Below, piece after piece: positions 32,193-40,657 of a stretch of DNA of 64,000 nt. Position numbers and translations under genes: made by a program. Source of the DNA: Jatrophihabitans sp035642535 (lineage in GTDB: Bacteria > Actinomycetota > Actinomycetes > Mycobacteriales > Jatrophihabitantaceae); assembly GCA_035642535.1 (NCBI GenBank), contig DASQSE010000158.1, positions 4,987 to 68,986 of the forward strand. Direction: 5' to 3'. The stretch's first letter is position 1. Each line of letters starts with the position of its first letter. Under the pieces are notes generated by a model. The model did no database searches. It saw only the letters and a program-made list of their open reading frames with translations, and was not told the DNA's origin.

Positions 32193-33118
32193 CGGCGCTC
32201 CTCCGCCAACTCCCAGCAGGCGTGCCGCACCGCGAGGCACGCGCGGATGTGTTGCTCGTGGCCGGCAGCCAGCTCAGCGCGCAGCGCCGCGTCGGTGCTC
32301 GACGAGACGATGAAGTAGAAGCCGGTGAACGCGCCGAGGAATGCGCTGACGCGCAGCAACTCGTTCGTCAGCACGTACTCGTGGCCGACGAGCGTCCAAC
32401 TGGCGGCGACGCGCGGCTCGTGCGCGAGCCAACTGACGATGGCTGCGCGGTCGACGGCGAGCACGCCGAGCACCACGAAGAACACGAAGATGATCAACCC
32501 GATGACGGCCGCGGTGACGACCTGCGAGAGCACCGAGATGACGACCAGGTTGGTGCGCTCTCGCCGATGCAGCGGCGGCGCGGCGTCCTGATCGAACGAC
32601 AGACCCACGAGCCGTCCGGTGATGCGCTCGGGCAGCGCCGCGCGCACCTCGTCCGCATCGGTGAAGGTCGCCAGCCGCTCCAGATCGGGACGGCTCTGGC
32701 GGGTGACGAATGCGGCAGCGAGCCCGACGAACAGCAGGGTGGTCAGCACCAGCGGCAGCCCGTGCAGCGTGCCGATCGTCTGCCAGACCTCGGTGCTGAA
32801 GAACGAGAGGGTCAGCGCGACGAGCAGCAGCGGGACGACCTGCAGCATCAGGCTGCTGCGCTGCAGGACGGTCTCGACCAGCGAGCGCACCATGAACCCG
32901 ATCAGCAGGAACGGCCCGCTGATCGCGAGGATCAACCCGCGCCGCGACACGAGCGCGGGCGCGCCGTTCGAGCGCAGCCACGACTCCAGCGACGCGACCA
33001 CCGAATCGGGCACCGGCCATTCATACCGCGACCGCACGCCGCGGCCGGTCAGGCGCCGCCGAGCGTCGTCGCCGTGACCGGCCGGCGCACTGGTCTGGTC
33101 GGCGATCGAGACGATCAC
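32189..33118 (-). CDS. Polytopic membrane protein of unknown function
   Basis: 309 residues. A hydrophilic N-terminal ~55 residues is followed by about six membrane helices (GLILAISGPFLLIGFMV, QVVPLLLVALTLSFF, LVLTTLLFVGLAAAFV, VVTAAVIGLIIFVFFVVLGVLAV, LGAFTGFYFIV), with a cytoplasmic charged segment (TFTDADEVRAALPERITGRLVG) in the middle. No family is recognised. An internal start (for example at the Met of MVRS) is unlikely given the helices before it. Confidence 0.72.
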   Translation of the reverse strand: MIVSIADQTSAPAGHGDDARRRLTGRGVRSRYEWPVPDSVVASLESWLRSNGAPALVSRRGLILAISGPFLLIGFMVRSLVETVLQRSSLMLQVVPLLLVALTLSFFSTEVWQTIGTLHGLPLVLTTLLFVGLAAAFVTRQSRPDLERLATFTDADEVRAALPERITGRLVGLSFDQDAAPPLHRRERTNLVVISVLSQVVTAAVIGLIIFVFFVVLGVLAVDRAAIVSWLAHEPRVAASWTLVGHEYVLTNELLRVSAFLGAFTGFYFIVSSSTDAALRAELAAGHEQHIRACLAVRHACWELAEERR

Positions 33119-33139
33119 GGCGACTGTCGCGGCCGGATC

Positions 33140-33585
33140 CGGTTGATCACATTCGACCCACCCGTCGCACCGGGCGATGCCCCGACCCCGCTGGATGTCG
33201 GCGACTCTCGCCGGCTCGTCGGCGACAAACAGTTCCGCGCCCTGCTGCCCGCGATAGCGGCTGCGCCCATTCGGGTTGCGGCAGCCGGATCGGGCTCGAA
33301 GCCCACCACGTAAGGCACTGGCTGCACGGCCGAAGGACGAAGCTGGTGAACCTCGTGCTGCTGTGCCGTCGGCATCACCATGCGCTGCACGACCGCGAGT
33401 TCTGCATCAACCCCGCTCGGCGGCGGTCGGTACCGATTCCAAACCGCCGACGGCCGCGAACTCCCCCGACACGTCAACCCGCCGATCACGCCGACCCGAC
33501 CCCGCTGTCGAGGACGAACACCCCGACGTCGCGCCCCACCGCCGCCGCGTCTCCAAGCGGCATAGCGCGGCGGCGCTCGCCCGTC
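33140..33585 (+). pseudogene. Decayed HNH endonuclease (DUF222/13E12-like)
   Basis: Recognisable pieces of the C-terminal HNH region lie in at least three frames. LDVGDSRRLVGDKQFRALLP is in one frame (from about 33189). ARDSGCAHSGC, GLEAHHVRHWLHGR and NLVLLCRRHHHALHDREF are in a second (33250-33415). GGRYRFQTADGRELPRH is in a third (about 33415-33475). VEDEHPDVAP-like remnants follow. The zinc Cys pairs and HH of the HNH fold survive, but the reading frame is broken repeatedly and the N-terminal DUF222 domain is missing. Confidence 0.8.
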
Positions 33586-33588
33586 GGT

Positions 33589-34443
33589 TCAGTTCGAGCC
33601 GGCCTTCTCGAACATCCGCAGCGCGAGGGCAAGCGCGGCAGCGGCGTACGCGATGACGACGGCGAGCGACAGCACAGCCATCATGCGAGTGTCCGTGCCG
33701 CCCCAGATGTTGTGCAGTGCCTGGCCGCCTTGCGAGGTGAGCCCGTACCGGAACAGCGCAACCGCGTGGGTGAGCGGCAGCGCCTTGGCGACATCGGCCA
33801 GCCAGGTCGGCAGCGACGTGATCGGATAAAGCGTGCCGGCGAAGAAGAACGGCACGATCGCGATCGGCGGGACGAGCGCGGTGTACTCCTCCGCGTTGTC
33901 GATCCTGGTCACGAACACCTCTGCCAAGCCGTAGACGAACACCGCAAAGGCGAGCGATGCCGCGATCAGCCAGACGAGGTGGCGCCCGACCTCGAACTGC
34001 GCGCCGCGCGCCGTCGCCCCGAGAAGGAGCACGCTCACCTGAACCGCTGTGATCACAAGCGCGGCGACCAGGTTGCCGAGGACGATGGACGTCCGGCGGA
34101 TCGGCGCCACGAGCAACTCACGCAGCGCGCCGTGCTGTCGATCCGCGAGCACGCCCAGGCCGGCGAACATGCAGTTGAGCGGTATGACGAGCCCGGCGGC
34201 CGCGAGCGCGACGAACGTCATGTACGTCTTCTGCTGTCCCGGTGCGGCGAGCGTGTTTCCCAATGCGGGCGCCACGACCACTGCGAACAGCAGCGGCGCG
34301 AGAAGTGGAATGGCGACGGCGCGCGGGGAGCGGATGCTCAGCGCGAGTCGGCGCAGGGCGAGGGTGGGGACGACTGCGGAGGGTCGCGACGCGATGGTCA
34401 CCGGCAACGCGGTAACCGGCGCGGTCGTGGCAGTGGTGGACAT
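33589..34443 (-). CDS. ABC-2 type transporter permease
   Basis: About 284 residues with six membrane segments in the ABC-2 pattern. It has an N-terminal cytoplasmic elbow, FAGLGVLADRQHGALRELLVAPIRRTSIVLGNL (the conserved coupling helix after TM2), and the PPIAIVPFFFAGTLYPI and LPTWLADVAKALPLTHAVALFR C-terminal motif of DrrB-type exporters. It forms an efflux pump with the ATPase just upstream (11-bp gap). The start at 34443 follows GAAAGGCGACCAG; an in-frame TTG at 34458 overlaps the ATPase stop. Confidence 0.88.
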   Translation of the reverse strand: MSTTATTAPVTALPVTIASRPSAVVPTLALRRLALSIRSPRAVAIPLLAPLLFAVVVAPALGNTLAAPGQQKTYMTFVALAAAGLVIPLNCMFAGLGVLADRQHGALRELLVAPIRRTSIVLGNLVAALVITAVQVSVLLLGATARGAQFEVGRHLVWLIAASLAFAVFVYGLAEVFVTRIDNAEEYTALVPPIAIVPFFFAGTLYPITSLPTWLADVAKALPLTHAVALFRYGLTSQGGQALHNIWGGTDTRMMAVLSLAVVIAYAAAALALALRMFEKAGSN

Positions 34444-34454
34444 CTGGTCGCCTT

Positions 34455-35408
34455 TCAATTGCCGGAGCCGGCGATGCGACCGCCGGTCAGTCGGAGGTAG
34501 ACGTCATCGAGAGTGGCGCGCCGGGTCGTCGCCGAGTGGACGGCGACCGAGAGCTGGGCGAGCGATTCGGTGATCGCGCGACCTGCGATGTGTCGCAGCG
34601 ATGCGGTGACGGTCGACCCGGTGACGACGACATCGCGGGGTGCGACACCGCGACCGTGCAGGACGGCTACCGCCGCCTCGGGCTCGGGCACCCGCAGCTC
34701 GAGGATTTCGTCACCGACGGATGCGAGCAGTGCGCGCGGGGTGTCGCACGCGACGATGGTGCCGGCGTCGATGATCGCCAACCGATCGCAGAGCCGCTCC
34801 GCCTCGTCCAGGTAATGGGTCGTCATGATGATCGTGACGCCGGTGCGCTCGCGCATCGTCATGATCGCGTCGAACAGGTCGTGCCGGACGCGTGTGTCCA
34901 GCCCGACCGTGGGTTCGTCGAGGAACAGCACCTGCGGACCGGAGAGCAGCGCCCGCACGATCTCGAGGCGGCGCCGTTCACCGCCGCTGTAGGTCGCGAC
35001 GGGCCGATCAAGCAGGTCGGCGATGTCCACTGCCTCGGCGAGCTGCTCGCTGCGTTGCCGGCCCGCGGCGGCGTCAACTCCCCACAGCCGCAGGTGCAGC
35101 GCGAGGTTCTGGCGGCCGGTCAGCGGACGGTCGACGACCGCGTCCTGGAAGACGACGCTGCTGATCGATCTCGTCGCAACCGGGTCGCGGGCCACGTCGA
35201 TACCGCCGAGCGTGGCGCGTCCGGAGGTCGGCCGCACCGTCGTGGTGAGCATGCCGATCGTCGTGGACTTGCCGGCGCCGTTCGGACCGAGCAGCCCGAA
35301 CGCCTCGCCGGGTTGGACGGCGAAACTGACGCCGTTCACGGCCGGGACATCGCCGGGGTAGATCTTGACGAGTTGATCCGCTTCGACAACGGATGCGGTG
35401 GTTGTCAT
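34455..35408 (-). CDS. Daunorubicin-resistance-type ABC transporter ATPase (DrrA-like)
   Basis: About 317 residues. Walker A GPNGAGKS near 41-48, signature YSGGERRRLEIVRALL, Walker B VLFLDEPTVGLD, H-loop MTTHYLDEAERLCDR, and the ~90-residue C-terminal extension (LRHIAGRAITESLAQL, then RRATLDDVYLRLTG) typical of DrrA exporters. Together with the permease it should export a hydrophobic drug or lipid. It starts 11 bp after the VOC gene's stop. The operon begins with the VOC gene and is read from the sigma-type promoter at 35808-35834. Confidence 0.9.
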   Translation of the reverse strand: MTTTASVVEADQLVKIYPGDVPAVNGVSFAVQPGEAFGLLGPNGAGKSTTIGMLTTTVRPTSGRATLGGIDVARDPVATRSISSVVFQDAVVDRPLTGRQNLALHLRLWGVDAAAGRQRSEQLAEAVDIADLLDRPVATYSGGERRRLEIVRALLSGPQVLFLDEPTVGLDTRVRHDLFDAIMTMRERTGVTIIMTTHYLDEAERLCDRLAIIDAGTIVACDTPRALLASVGDEILELRVPEPEAAVAVLHGRGVAPRDVVVTGSTVTASLRHIAGRAITESLAQLSVAVHSATTRRATLDDVYLRLTGGRIAGSGN

Positions 35409-35419
35409 TTCGGTGCCTT

Positions 35420-35797
35420 TCATCGGTCGGATGCGATGTTGATCAGATGGCCCTCGGGATCGCGCAGCATCATTGAGCGGGCGCCCCATGGCTGGGTCGT
35501 CGGCCCGAAGACCCATTGCGCGCCGAGTGCGTCGATGCGAACGAACTCCGCGTCGACGTCGTCGACACGGAAGTCGAGGATCACCTCTCCGCGGCGGACT
35601 GCGTATTCGCGCCCGCAGCCGGAGATCGATCGCCGATCCTCGGTGAATCGACAGTGCGAGAACCCGATCGACGTCGCACCGGCCGGTACCTCGACGTAGT
35701 AGTCGTTCAACGCTGGCGAGACGCCGACGAGCACCGAGTAGTGCCGGGCTAGTGACGCGACGTCGTCGGTGACGAATCGTGCCTGGACGAACTCCAT
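35420..35797 (-). CDS. VOC family protein, first gene of the exporter operon
   Basis: 125 residues: a VOC fold with N-terminal FVQARFVTDDVASLARHYSVLVG and C-terminal MMLRDPEGHLINIAS (the H of the first half is replaced by Arg-Phe, so a typical metal site is doubtful; the C-terminal ligand position is also weak). Binding or sequestering of a small molecule, as in bleomycin-resistance-type proteins, fits its place before an efflux pump. The ATG at 35797 lies ten bases after the -10 CGTC, so the transcript is probably leaderless or has a very short leader. Confidence 0.82.
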   Translation of the reverse strand: MEFVQARFVTDDVASLARHYSVLVGVSPALNDYYVEVPAGATSIGFSHCRFTEDRRSISGCGREYAVRRGEVILDFRVDDVDAEFVRIDALGAQWVFGPTTQPWGARSMMLRDPEGHLINIASDR

Positions 35798-35807
35798 GCC
35801 AATCAAG

Positions 35808-35862
35808 GACGGGCGGGCCGTGCGAAGTGTGACGGCGTCACATCGCGCGGCCGTCGTTCGTC
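35808..35862. promoter_or_regulatory. Bidirectional ECF promoter with palindromic -35 core
   Basis: The 15-bp palindrome TGTGACGGCGTCACA (35828-35842) supplies a CGTCACA -35 element on each strand. On the minus strand CGTCACA is followed after exactly 16 bases by CGTC (35811-35808), ten bases before the VOC start. On the plus strand CGTCACA (35836-35842) is followed after 16 bases by CGTC (35859-35862), nine bases before the sigma-factor GTG. The same CGTCACA-N16-CGTC occurs before the MMPL gene. It matches the promoter I recall for SnoaL-domain (ECF41-type) sigma factors, TGTCACA-N16-CGTC. Confidence 0.8.
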
Positions 35863-35871
35863 GTAGATGCT

Positions 35872-36759
35872 GTGACGGACATGTCATCGAACGCACGCAT
35901 CGCAGACGCCTGGTTCCAGCACCGGCCGTATCTGGTGAGCCTGGCGTTCCGGATGCTGGGCGACATCGGCGAGGCCGAGGACACCGTCCAGGAAGCCTTC
36001 GCCCGGCTGGCAGCTGTCGACGCCAACGAGATCATCGACGCACGCGGCTGGCTGACGGTCGTCACCAGCCGGTTGTGCCTCGACCACATCCGCTCCGCGC
36101 GGCACCGGCTGCAGCGCCCGCACGACCTCGACGCGATCGCGTCGACGCTGCCCGGCACCGGGCCGTCGTTCGTCGACCCGGCCGACCGGGTCACGCTCGA
36201 CGACGGCGTGCGGCTCGCCCTCGTCGTCGTCCTGGATAGGTTGACGCCCGCCGAGCGCGTCGTGTTCGTGCTGCACGACATCTTCCAGGTGCCGTTCGAG
36301 ACTGTTGCCGAGACCGTCGGGCGGACGGCGCAGGCGTGTCGCCAACTCGCGCGCCGCGCGCGTACCAAGATCGACGACGCGACGCGTGGCGCGGACATCG
36401 GCCTGTCCAGCGCCGAACACCGCTTGGTCGCCGAACGGTTCATCGAGGCCTGCGCGACCGGCAACCTGGACGGGCTGCTCGAAGCCCTCGACCCCGCGGT
36501 GTCGGGATGGGTCGACATGTTCCCGGACCTGGTCGTTACGGGCGCGGATCCCGTGGCGCGCAACTTCCTGCAGTTCTGGAGCCCGCCGGCCCGGCTCGTC
36601 GCGGTCACCACAGGGCCGGCGCCCGCGCTGCTCGGCTTCGTCGAGCGCGAGCTGCGGGCGTTGATCGAGTTGACGATCGACGACGGACGGATCAGCGAGA
36701 TCCACGTGACTACCGCACCCGCGACGATTGCCACCGTGCGCAGGGCGCTCGCGCGATGA
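35872..36759 (+). CDS. sigJ: ECF sigma factor with SnoaL-like C-terminal domain (SigJ/ECF41-like)
   Basis: 295 residues. Sigma2 (YLVSLAFRMLGDIGEAEDTVQEAFARLAAV, near residues 15-50, with WLTVVTSRLCLDHIRSAR), sigma4 (LTPAERVVFVLHDIFQVPFETVAETVGRTAQACRQLARRAR) and a ~110-residue C-terminal SnoaL/NTF2-like domain from LSSAEHRLVAERFIEA. That last domain acts in place of an anti-sigma factor in the ECF41 group. The WLPEP and DGGGR motifs typical of ECF41 are absent. The GTG at 35872 is favoured because of its place nine bases after the -10 CGTC. It likely transcribes its own gene, the VOC/ABC operon and the MMPL gene. Confidence 0.88.
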   Translation: MTDMSSNARIADAWFQHRPYLVSLAFRMLGDIGEAEDTVQEAFARLAAVDANEIIDARGWLTVVTSRLCLDHIRSARHRLQRPHDLDAIASTLPGTGPSFVDPADRVTLDDGVRLALVVVLDRLTPAERVVFVLHDIFQVPFETVAETVGRTAQACRQLARRARTKIDDATRGADIGLSSAEHRLVAERFIEACATGNLDGLLEALDPAVSGWVDMFPDLVVTGADPVARNFLQFWSPPARLVAVTTGPAPALLGFVERELRALIELTIDDGRISEIHVTTAPATIATVRRALAR

Positions 36760-36761
36760 GA

Positions 36762-36788
36762 CGTCACATTCGAGTTTGCTCGAGCGTC
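36762..36788 (+). promoter_or_regulatory. ECF promoter of the MMPL gene
   Basis: CGTCACA (36762-36768), 16 bases, CGTC (36785-36788), then CTTGATGGGC and the ATG at 36799. From the -10 to the start codon it differs by one base from the VOC promoter (CGTCCTTGATTGGCATG), so the two were probably derived from one another or selected for the same start position. Confidence 0.75.
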
Positions 36789-36798
36789 CTTGATGGGC

Positions 36799-38961
36799 AT
36801 GCAGAAACTCGCTCGCTGGTCGTTCACCCATCGTCGTCTCGTCGCGGCGATCTGGTTGCTCGCTGTCATGGCGGCGATCCTCGGCTCGAAGGTCGTCGGC
36901 TCGCGGTATCGCGACGATCTGAAACTGCCCGGGACGGGCAGCGCGACGGCCGCTGATCTCCTGCACCGAGCCGCACCGCGCGCCGGCGACGTGGACGAAG
37001 TGGTTTTCGCAGTCCGCACCGGCAGCATCACGGACGCCGTCATCGCCGCGCGGATCCGCCCGGTGCTGGCCAGCATCAGCCGACTGCCGCACGTGAGCTC
37101 CGTCGCCTCGCCGTACGCCAACGCGCGGCAGATCTCGGCCGATCACACGGTCGCGTTCGCGACCGTCACGTTCGACACGGACGGCCGGCTGGTGCCGACG
37201 GCCGCGACGCGAGCGGTGATCAGCACGGCGCGTTCGGCCGCCGCCGACCAGCTCGACGTCGCGCTCAACGGGCTGGCCGTGTCAGAGACCAACAAGCCGT
37301 CGATCGGCGGCGCGGGATTCGGCATCGCTGTCGCCGCGATCGTGCTCTTCCTCGCCTTCGGCTCGATCACCGCGATGGCGCTGCCGCTCGTCACCGCACT
37401 CGTCTCGCTGGGCGCCGGGCTCGGGCTGATCGGCATGCTGTCCCGCGCGATCTCGATGGCGACGTTCACTACTCAGCTGGCCAGCCTCATCGGGCTGGGC
37501 GTGGGGATCGACTACGCGATGTTCATCGTCAGCCGCTACCGGCAGAGCCTGCTCGCCGGCAGCGACCCGGAGGACGCGGCCGCGACCTCGGTGAACACGT
37601 CGGGGCGCGCGGTGCTGTTCGCCGGCGCGACGGTGTGCATCGCACTGCTCGGCATGTTCGCGCTCGGCGTCAGCATCTTCTACGGCGTCGCGATCGCCGC
37701 CGGCCTCGCCGTACTGATCACGCTCTTGGCGGCCTTGACGCTGCAGCCTGCGCTGCTCGGCTTCTTCGGTCGCCGCGTGCTGCCGCGGCGGCTCCGCGCG
37801 GCTGGACCGATCGCGGCGCAGGGCGACTCGGCGCGCTGGTCCGCGTGGGCGATGCGGCTGCGCCGCAGCCCGGTCACCTTCGCGGCGGCCGGCACGCTCG
37901 CGCTCGTGGTGCTCGCGATCCCGCTGCTGAACCTGCGACTCGGCTTCTCCGACGCGAGCAACGACCCGCCGACCTCCACTACCAGACAGGCATACGACCT
38001 GCTGGCGCGCGGCTTCGGTCCCGGCTTCAACGGGCCGTTGCAGATCGTCGGACGACTCTCCGACCCCGCGGACGCGGGCGCGTTCTCCGCAGTGCTGTCC
38101 GCTGCGGCGCGACAGCCCGGAGTCGCCGCTGTGAGCGCGCCGTCGTCCTTCGGCAGCGGTGTGGACCGGGTCGAAGCCGCGCAGATCTACCCGACGACCG
38201 CGCCACAGGATCCGCAGACTGCGGACCTGGTGACCCGACTCCGCGACGACGTGATTCCCGCGGCGGCCGGCGGCTCCGGCATGCAGGTCGCGGTCGGCGG
38301 CGTCACTGCGGTCGACGTCGACTTCTCACATCGGCTCGCGCAGCGCATGCCACTGTTCGTCGCGGTCGTTGTCGTGATCTCGGCGCTGCTGCTGGCGATG
38401 GTGTTCCGCAGCGTGCTGATCCCGCTAGTCGCCGCGGTGATGAACCTGGCGTCGGTGGCCGCCGCGTTCGGCGTCGTCACCGCGGTGTTCAACTGGGGCT
38501 GGCTGGGCATCGCGCGCACTGGGCCGATCGAGCCGTTCATCCCGGTGATCATCTTCGCGATCCTGTTCGGCCTGTCGATGGACTACGAGGTGTTCCTCGT
38601 ATCACGCATGTACGAGCTGTGGCATCACACGCGCGACAACGCACACGCCGTCACGTCCGGGCTCGTGCGCACCGGCCGCACGATCACCGCGGCCGCGGCG
38701 ATCATGTTCGCGGTCTTCGCGTCCTTCGTTCTCGGCGACGATCGCATCGTCAAGCTGTTCGGTCTCGGCCTGGCCAGCGCGGTGCTCATCGATGCCCTGA
38801 TCGTCCGCACGCTGCTGTTGCCAGCGATCATGCTGCTCATCGGCCGGCGCAACTGGACGCTGCCGCGCGTCCTCGATCGACTGATTCCGACCGTGCCCGT
38901 CGAGCCGCCGGATGAGGACGCCGCCCGTCCCGAAGCCGCGTTCAGCCCAGCCGGCCGGTGA
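36799..38961 (+). CDS. MMPL-family (RND) transporter
   Basis: About 720 residues with two MMPL halves of six membrane helices. It has an extracytoplasmic domain after TM1, GLGVGIDYAMFIVSRYRQ (conserved GxGxxxDYxxF), and a second-half equivalent FGLSMDYEVFLVSRMYE. Actinomycete MMPL pumps export lipids or drugs with proton energy. The ATG at 36799 is chosen by comparison with the VOC promoter, which has the start codon at the same distance; TTG 36790 and ATG 36793 are in-frame alternatives. The last 20 bp overlap recD on the other strand. Confidence 0.9.
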   Translation: MQKLARWSFTHRRLVAAIWLLAVMAAILGSKVVGSRYRDDLKLPGTGSATAADLLHRAAPRAGDVDEVVFAVRTGSITDAVIAARIRPVLASISRLPHVSSVASPYANARQISADHTVAFATVTFDTDGRLVPTAATRAVISTARSAAADQLDVALNGLAVSETNKPSIGGAGFGIAVAAIVLFLAFGSITAMALPLVTALVSLGAGLGLIGMLSRAISMATFTTQLASLIGLGVGIDYAMFIVSRYRQSLLAGSDPEDAAATSVNTSGRAVLFAGATVCIALLGMFALGVSIFYGVAIAAGLAVLITLLAALTLQPALLGFFGRRVLPRRLRAAGPIAAQGDSARWSAWAMRLRRSPVTFAAAGTLALVVLAIPLLNLRLGFSDASNDPPTSTTRQAYDLLARGFGPGFNGPLQIVGRLSDPADAGAFSAVLSAAARQPGVAAVSAPSSFGSGVDRVEAAQIYPTTAPQDPQTADLVTRLRDDVIPAAAGGSGMQVAVGGVTAVDVDFSHRLAQRMPLFVAVVVVISALLLAMVFRSVLIPLVAAVMNLASVAAAFGVVTAVFNWGWLGIARTGPIEPFIPVIIFAILFGLSMDYEVFLVSRMYELWHHTRDNAHAVTSGLVRTGRTITAAAAIMFAVFASFVLGDDRIVKLFGLGLASAVLIDALIVRTLLLPAIMLLIGRRNWTLPRVLDRLIPTVPVEPPDEDAARPEAAFSPAGR

Positions 38962-40657
38962 GGCGGTCGCGCAGGCCGGTCGCGCGGGCGGCCGGTCGGT
39001 TGACGCAGGCGAGGACGGCCTCCTCCGAACCGATCACCCGCACTCGCTCGGACGCGCGGGTGATCGCGGTGTAGAAAGTCTGCCGCGTCGCGAGCGGCGA
39101 GGTGGCCGGCGGCAGGAGGACGGTGACCTCCTTGAACTGGCTGCCCTGCGCGCGGTGCACGGTCATCACGTGCATCGGGCGGACGTCGGCCAACCGCACC
39201 AGCGGCAGCAGCACCGGCGTCCCGCCGCGCCGGAACGCGGCCACCAGATCGTCGCCGTGCTGCACGACGACGCCGGTGTCACCGTTGAAGAGTCCGTTCT
39301 CGTAGTCGTTGGACGTGACGAGCAGCGGCTGCCCCGCGTACCGGCCGTCCAGGCGCGGCGCCAGTTGCGGATCGTCCACCGTGAGCCAGCGTTCTATCGC
39401 ATCGCTCCAGCGCTGGACGCCGCGCGGTCCGCTGCGGTGCGCGCACAGCATTCGATGCCGATCGAGCGCATCCAGCGCGGCAGGAACGTCACCCGACCGC
39501 GCCGCCTCGATGACTGCCAGTTCGTGCGCGGTCTGCTCGCGCAGCACCTGCAGAGCGGCGCCGGAAACCGGCGCGTCATCGGGCGCCGGGTGGAACGCGA
39601 TCCCCGCGGGCTGTGCGCGCAGCATCTCCAGCGCCTCGTCGGCCTGTCCATCGCGCACCCGCGCCGCGAGCCGCGCGATCGAACCACCGGCCTCGAACCG
39701 GTACACCGTCCGCAACATCGCGACCGATTCGCCGGGCAGCCCGTCCACGAGGTCGCTGAGCACTGCGCCTGCCTCGACGGACGCGAGCTGATCCGGATCG
39801 CCGACGAGCACGAGGCGGGCGGTCGGTGGCAACGCCTCGAGCAGCCGCGTCATCATCGTCAGCGACACCATCGAGCATTCGTCGACGACCACCGCGTCGA
39901 ACGGCAGCCGGTTGTCCCGATCGTGGCGGAACCGGCTCCTGGCGTCCGGACGCGACCCGAGCAGCCGGTGCAGCGTCGACGCCGGTAGCTCGACCGCTTC
40001 CTGCAGCCGCGCGGCCGCCTTGCCGGTGGGGGCGGCCAGCGCGATCCGCAGCGTGGGACGCTGTCGGCGCAGGGTCGTGACCAGCCGGGCGATGGTCGTC
40101 GTCTTGCCGGTGCCCGGTCCCCCGCCGATCACGCTCACCCGCGATGTCACGGCGTTGCGCGTCGCGCGGCGCTGCTCCGCGTCGGGGAACAGCGCGTCGA
40201 GGTCGGCATCGAGCACGGCCATATCCACGTCGGCCGGCCGGTCCGCGCTGCGCCGCCGCAGGTCGGCCGCGACGAACGCCTCCTGCTGCCAGTAGCGGTC
40301 GAGCCACAGCCGCGCGCCGACGAGGTGCAGCGGGCCGCCGTCGCGCACCACCGGACTCGCCGCGCAGGCGGCAACCCATGCTTCGACGGCCGGCCAGGGC
40401 AGCGCACTCACGTCGACGGGCTCACCGTCGTCGGTGTCCGGCGTGATCGTCGTCGCCGCGTCGGCGAGATCGAGCACCACCGAGCCGTGCCGCGTGTTGC
40501 GCACCGTCAGCGCGATCGCGAGCAGCACCCGCTCGTCCGGCTCGCCGACGAACTCTCCGAGGCGCAGCGCGACGTGCACGTCGGCGGGCACGAGCAGGCC
40601 GGCTGCGCCGAACGCGCGGAGCAGTCCGGATGCGCGCAGCGCCTGCAGCCCCGTCAT
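38942..40657 (-). CDS. recD: Exodeoxyribonuclease V alpha subunit (RecD)
   Basis: 571 residues, the usual length for RecD. The N-terminal helical domain (LLRAFGAAGLLVPADVHVALRLGEF) is followed by Walker A GGPGTGKTTT near 160-170, Walker B VVVDECSMVS, motif III LVLVGDPDQLASVEAGAVLSDL, and C-terminal VMTVHRAQGSQFKEVTVLLP with FYTAITRASERVRV. It is the 5'-3' helicase of RecBCD. The start ATG overlaps the recB stop (ATGA 40654-40657). Gene order on the minus strand is recC, recB, recD, as in mycobacteria. Confidence 0.93.
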   Translation of the reverse strand: MTGLQALRASGLLRAFGAAGLLVPADVHVALRLGEFVGEPDERVLLAIALTVRNTRHGSVVLDLADAATTITPDTDDGEPVDVSALPWPAVEAWVAACAASPVVRDGGPLHLVGARLWLDRYWQQEAFVAADLRRRSADRPADVDMAVLDADLDALFPDAEQRRATRNAVTSRVSVIGGGPGTGKTTTIARLVTTLRRQRPTLRIALAAPTGKAAARLQEAVELPASTLHRLLGSRPDARSRFRHDRDNRLPFDAVVVDECSMVSLTMMTRLLEALPPTARLVLVGDPDQLASVEAGAVLSDLVDGLPGESVAMLRTVYRFEAGGSIARLAARVRDGQADEALEMLRAQPAGIAFHPAPDDAPVSGAALQVLREQTAHELAVIEAARSGDVPAALDALDRHRMLCAHRSGPRGVQRWSDAIERWLTVDDPQLAPRLDGRYAGQPLLVTSNDYENGLFNGDTGVVVQHGDDLVAAFRRGGTPVLLPLVRLADVRPMHVMTVHRAQGSQFKEVTVLLPPATSPLATRQTFYTAITRASERVRVIGSEEAVLACVNRPAARATGLRDRLTGRLG

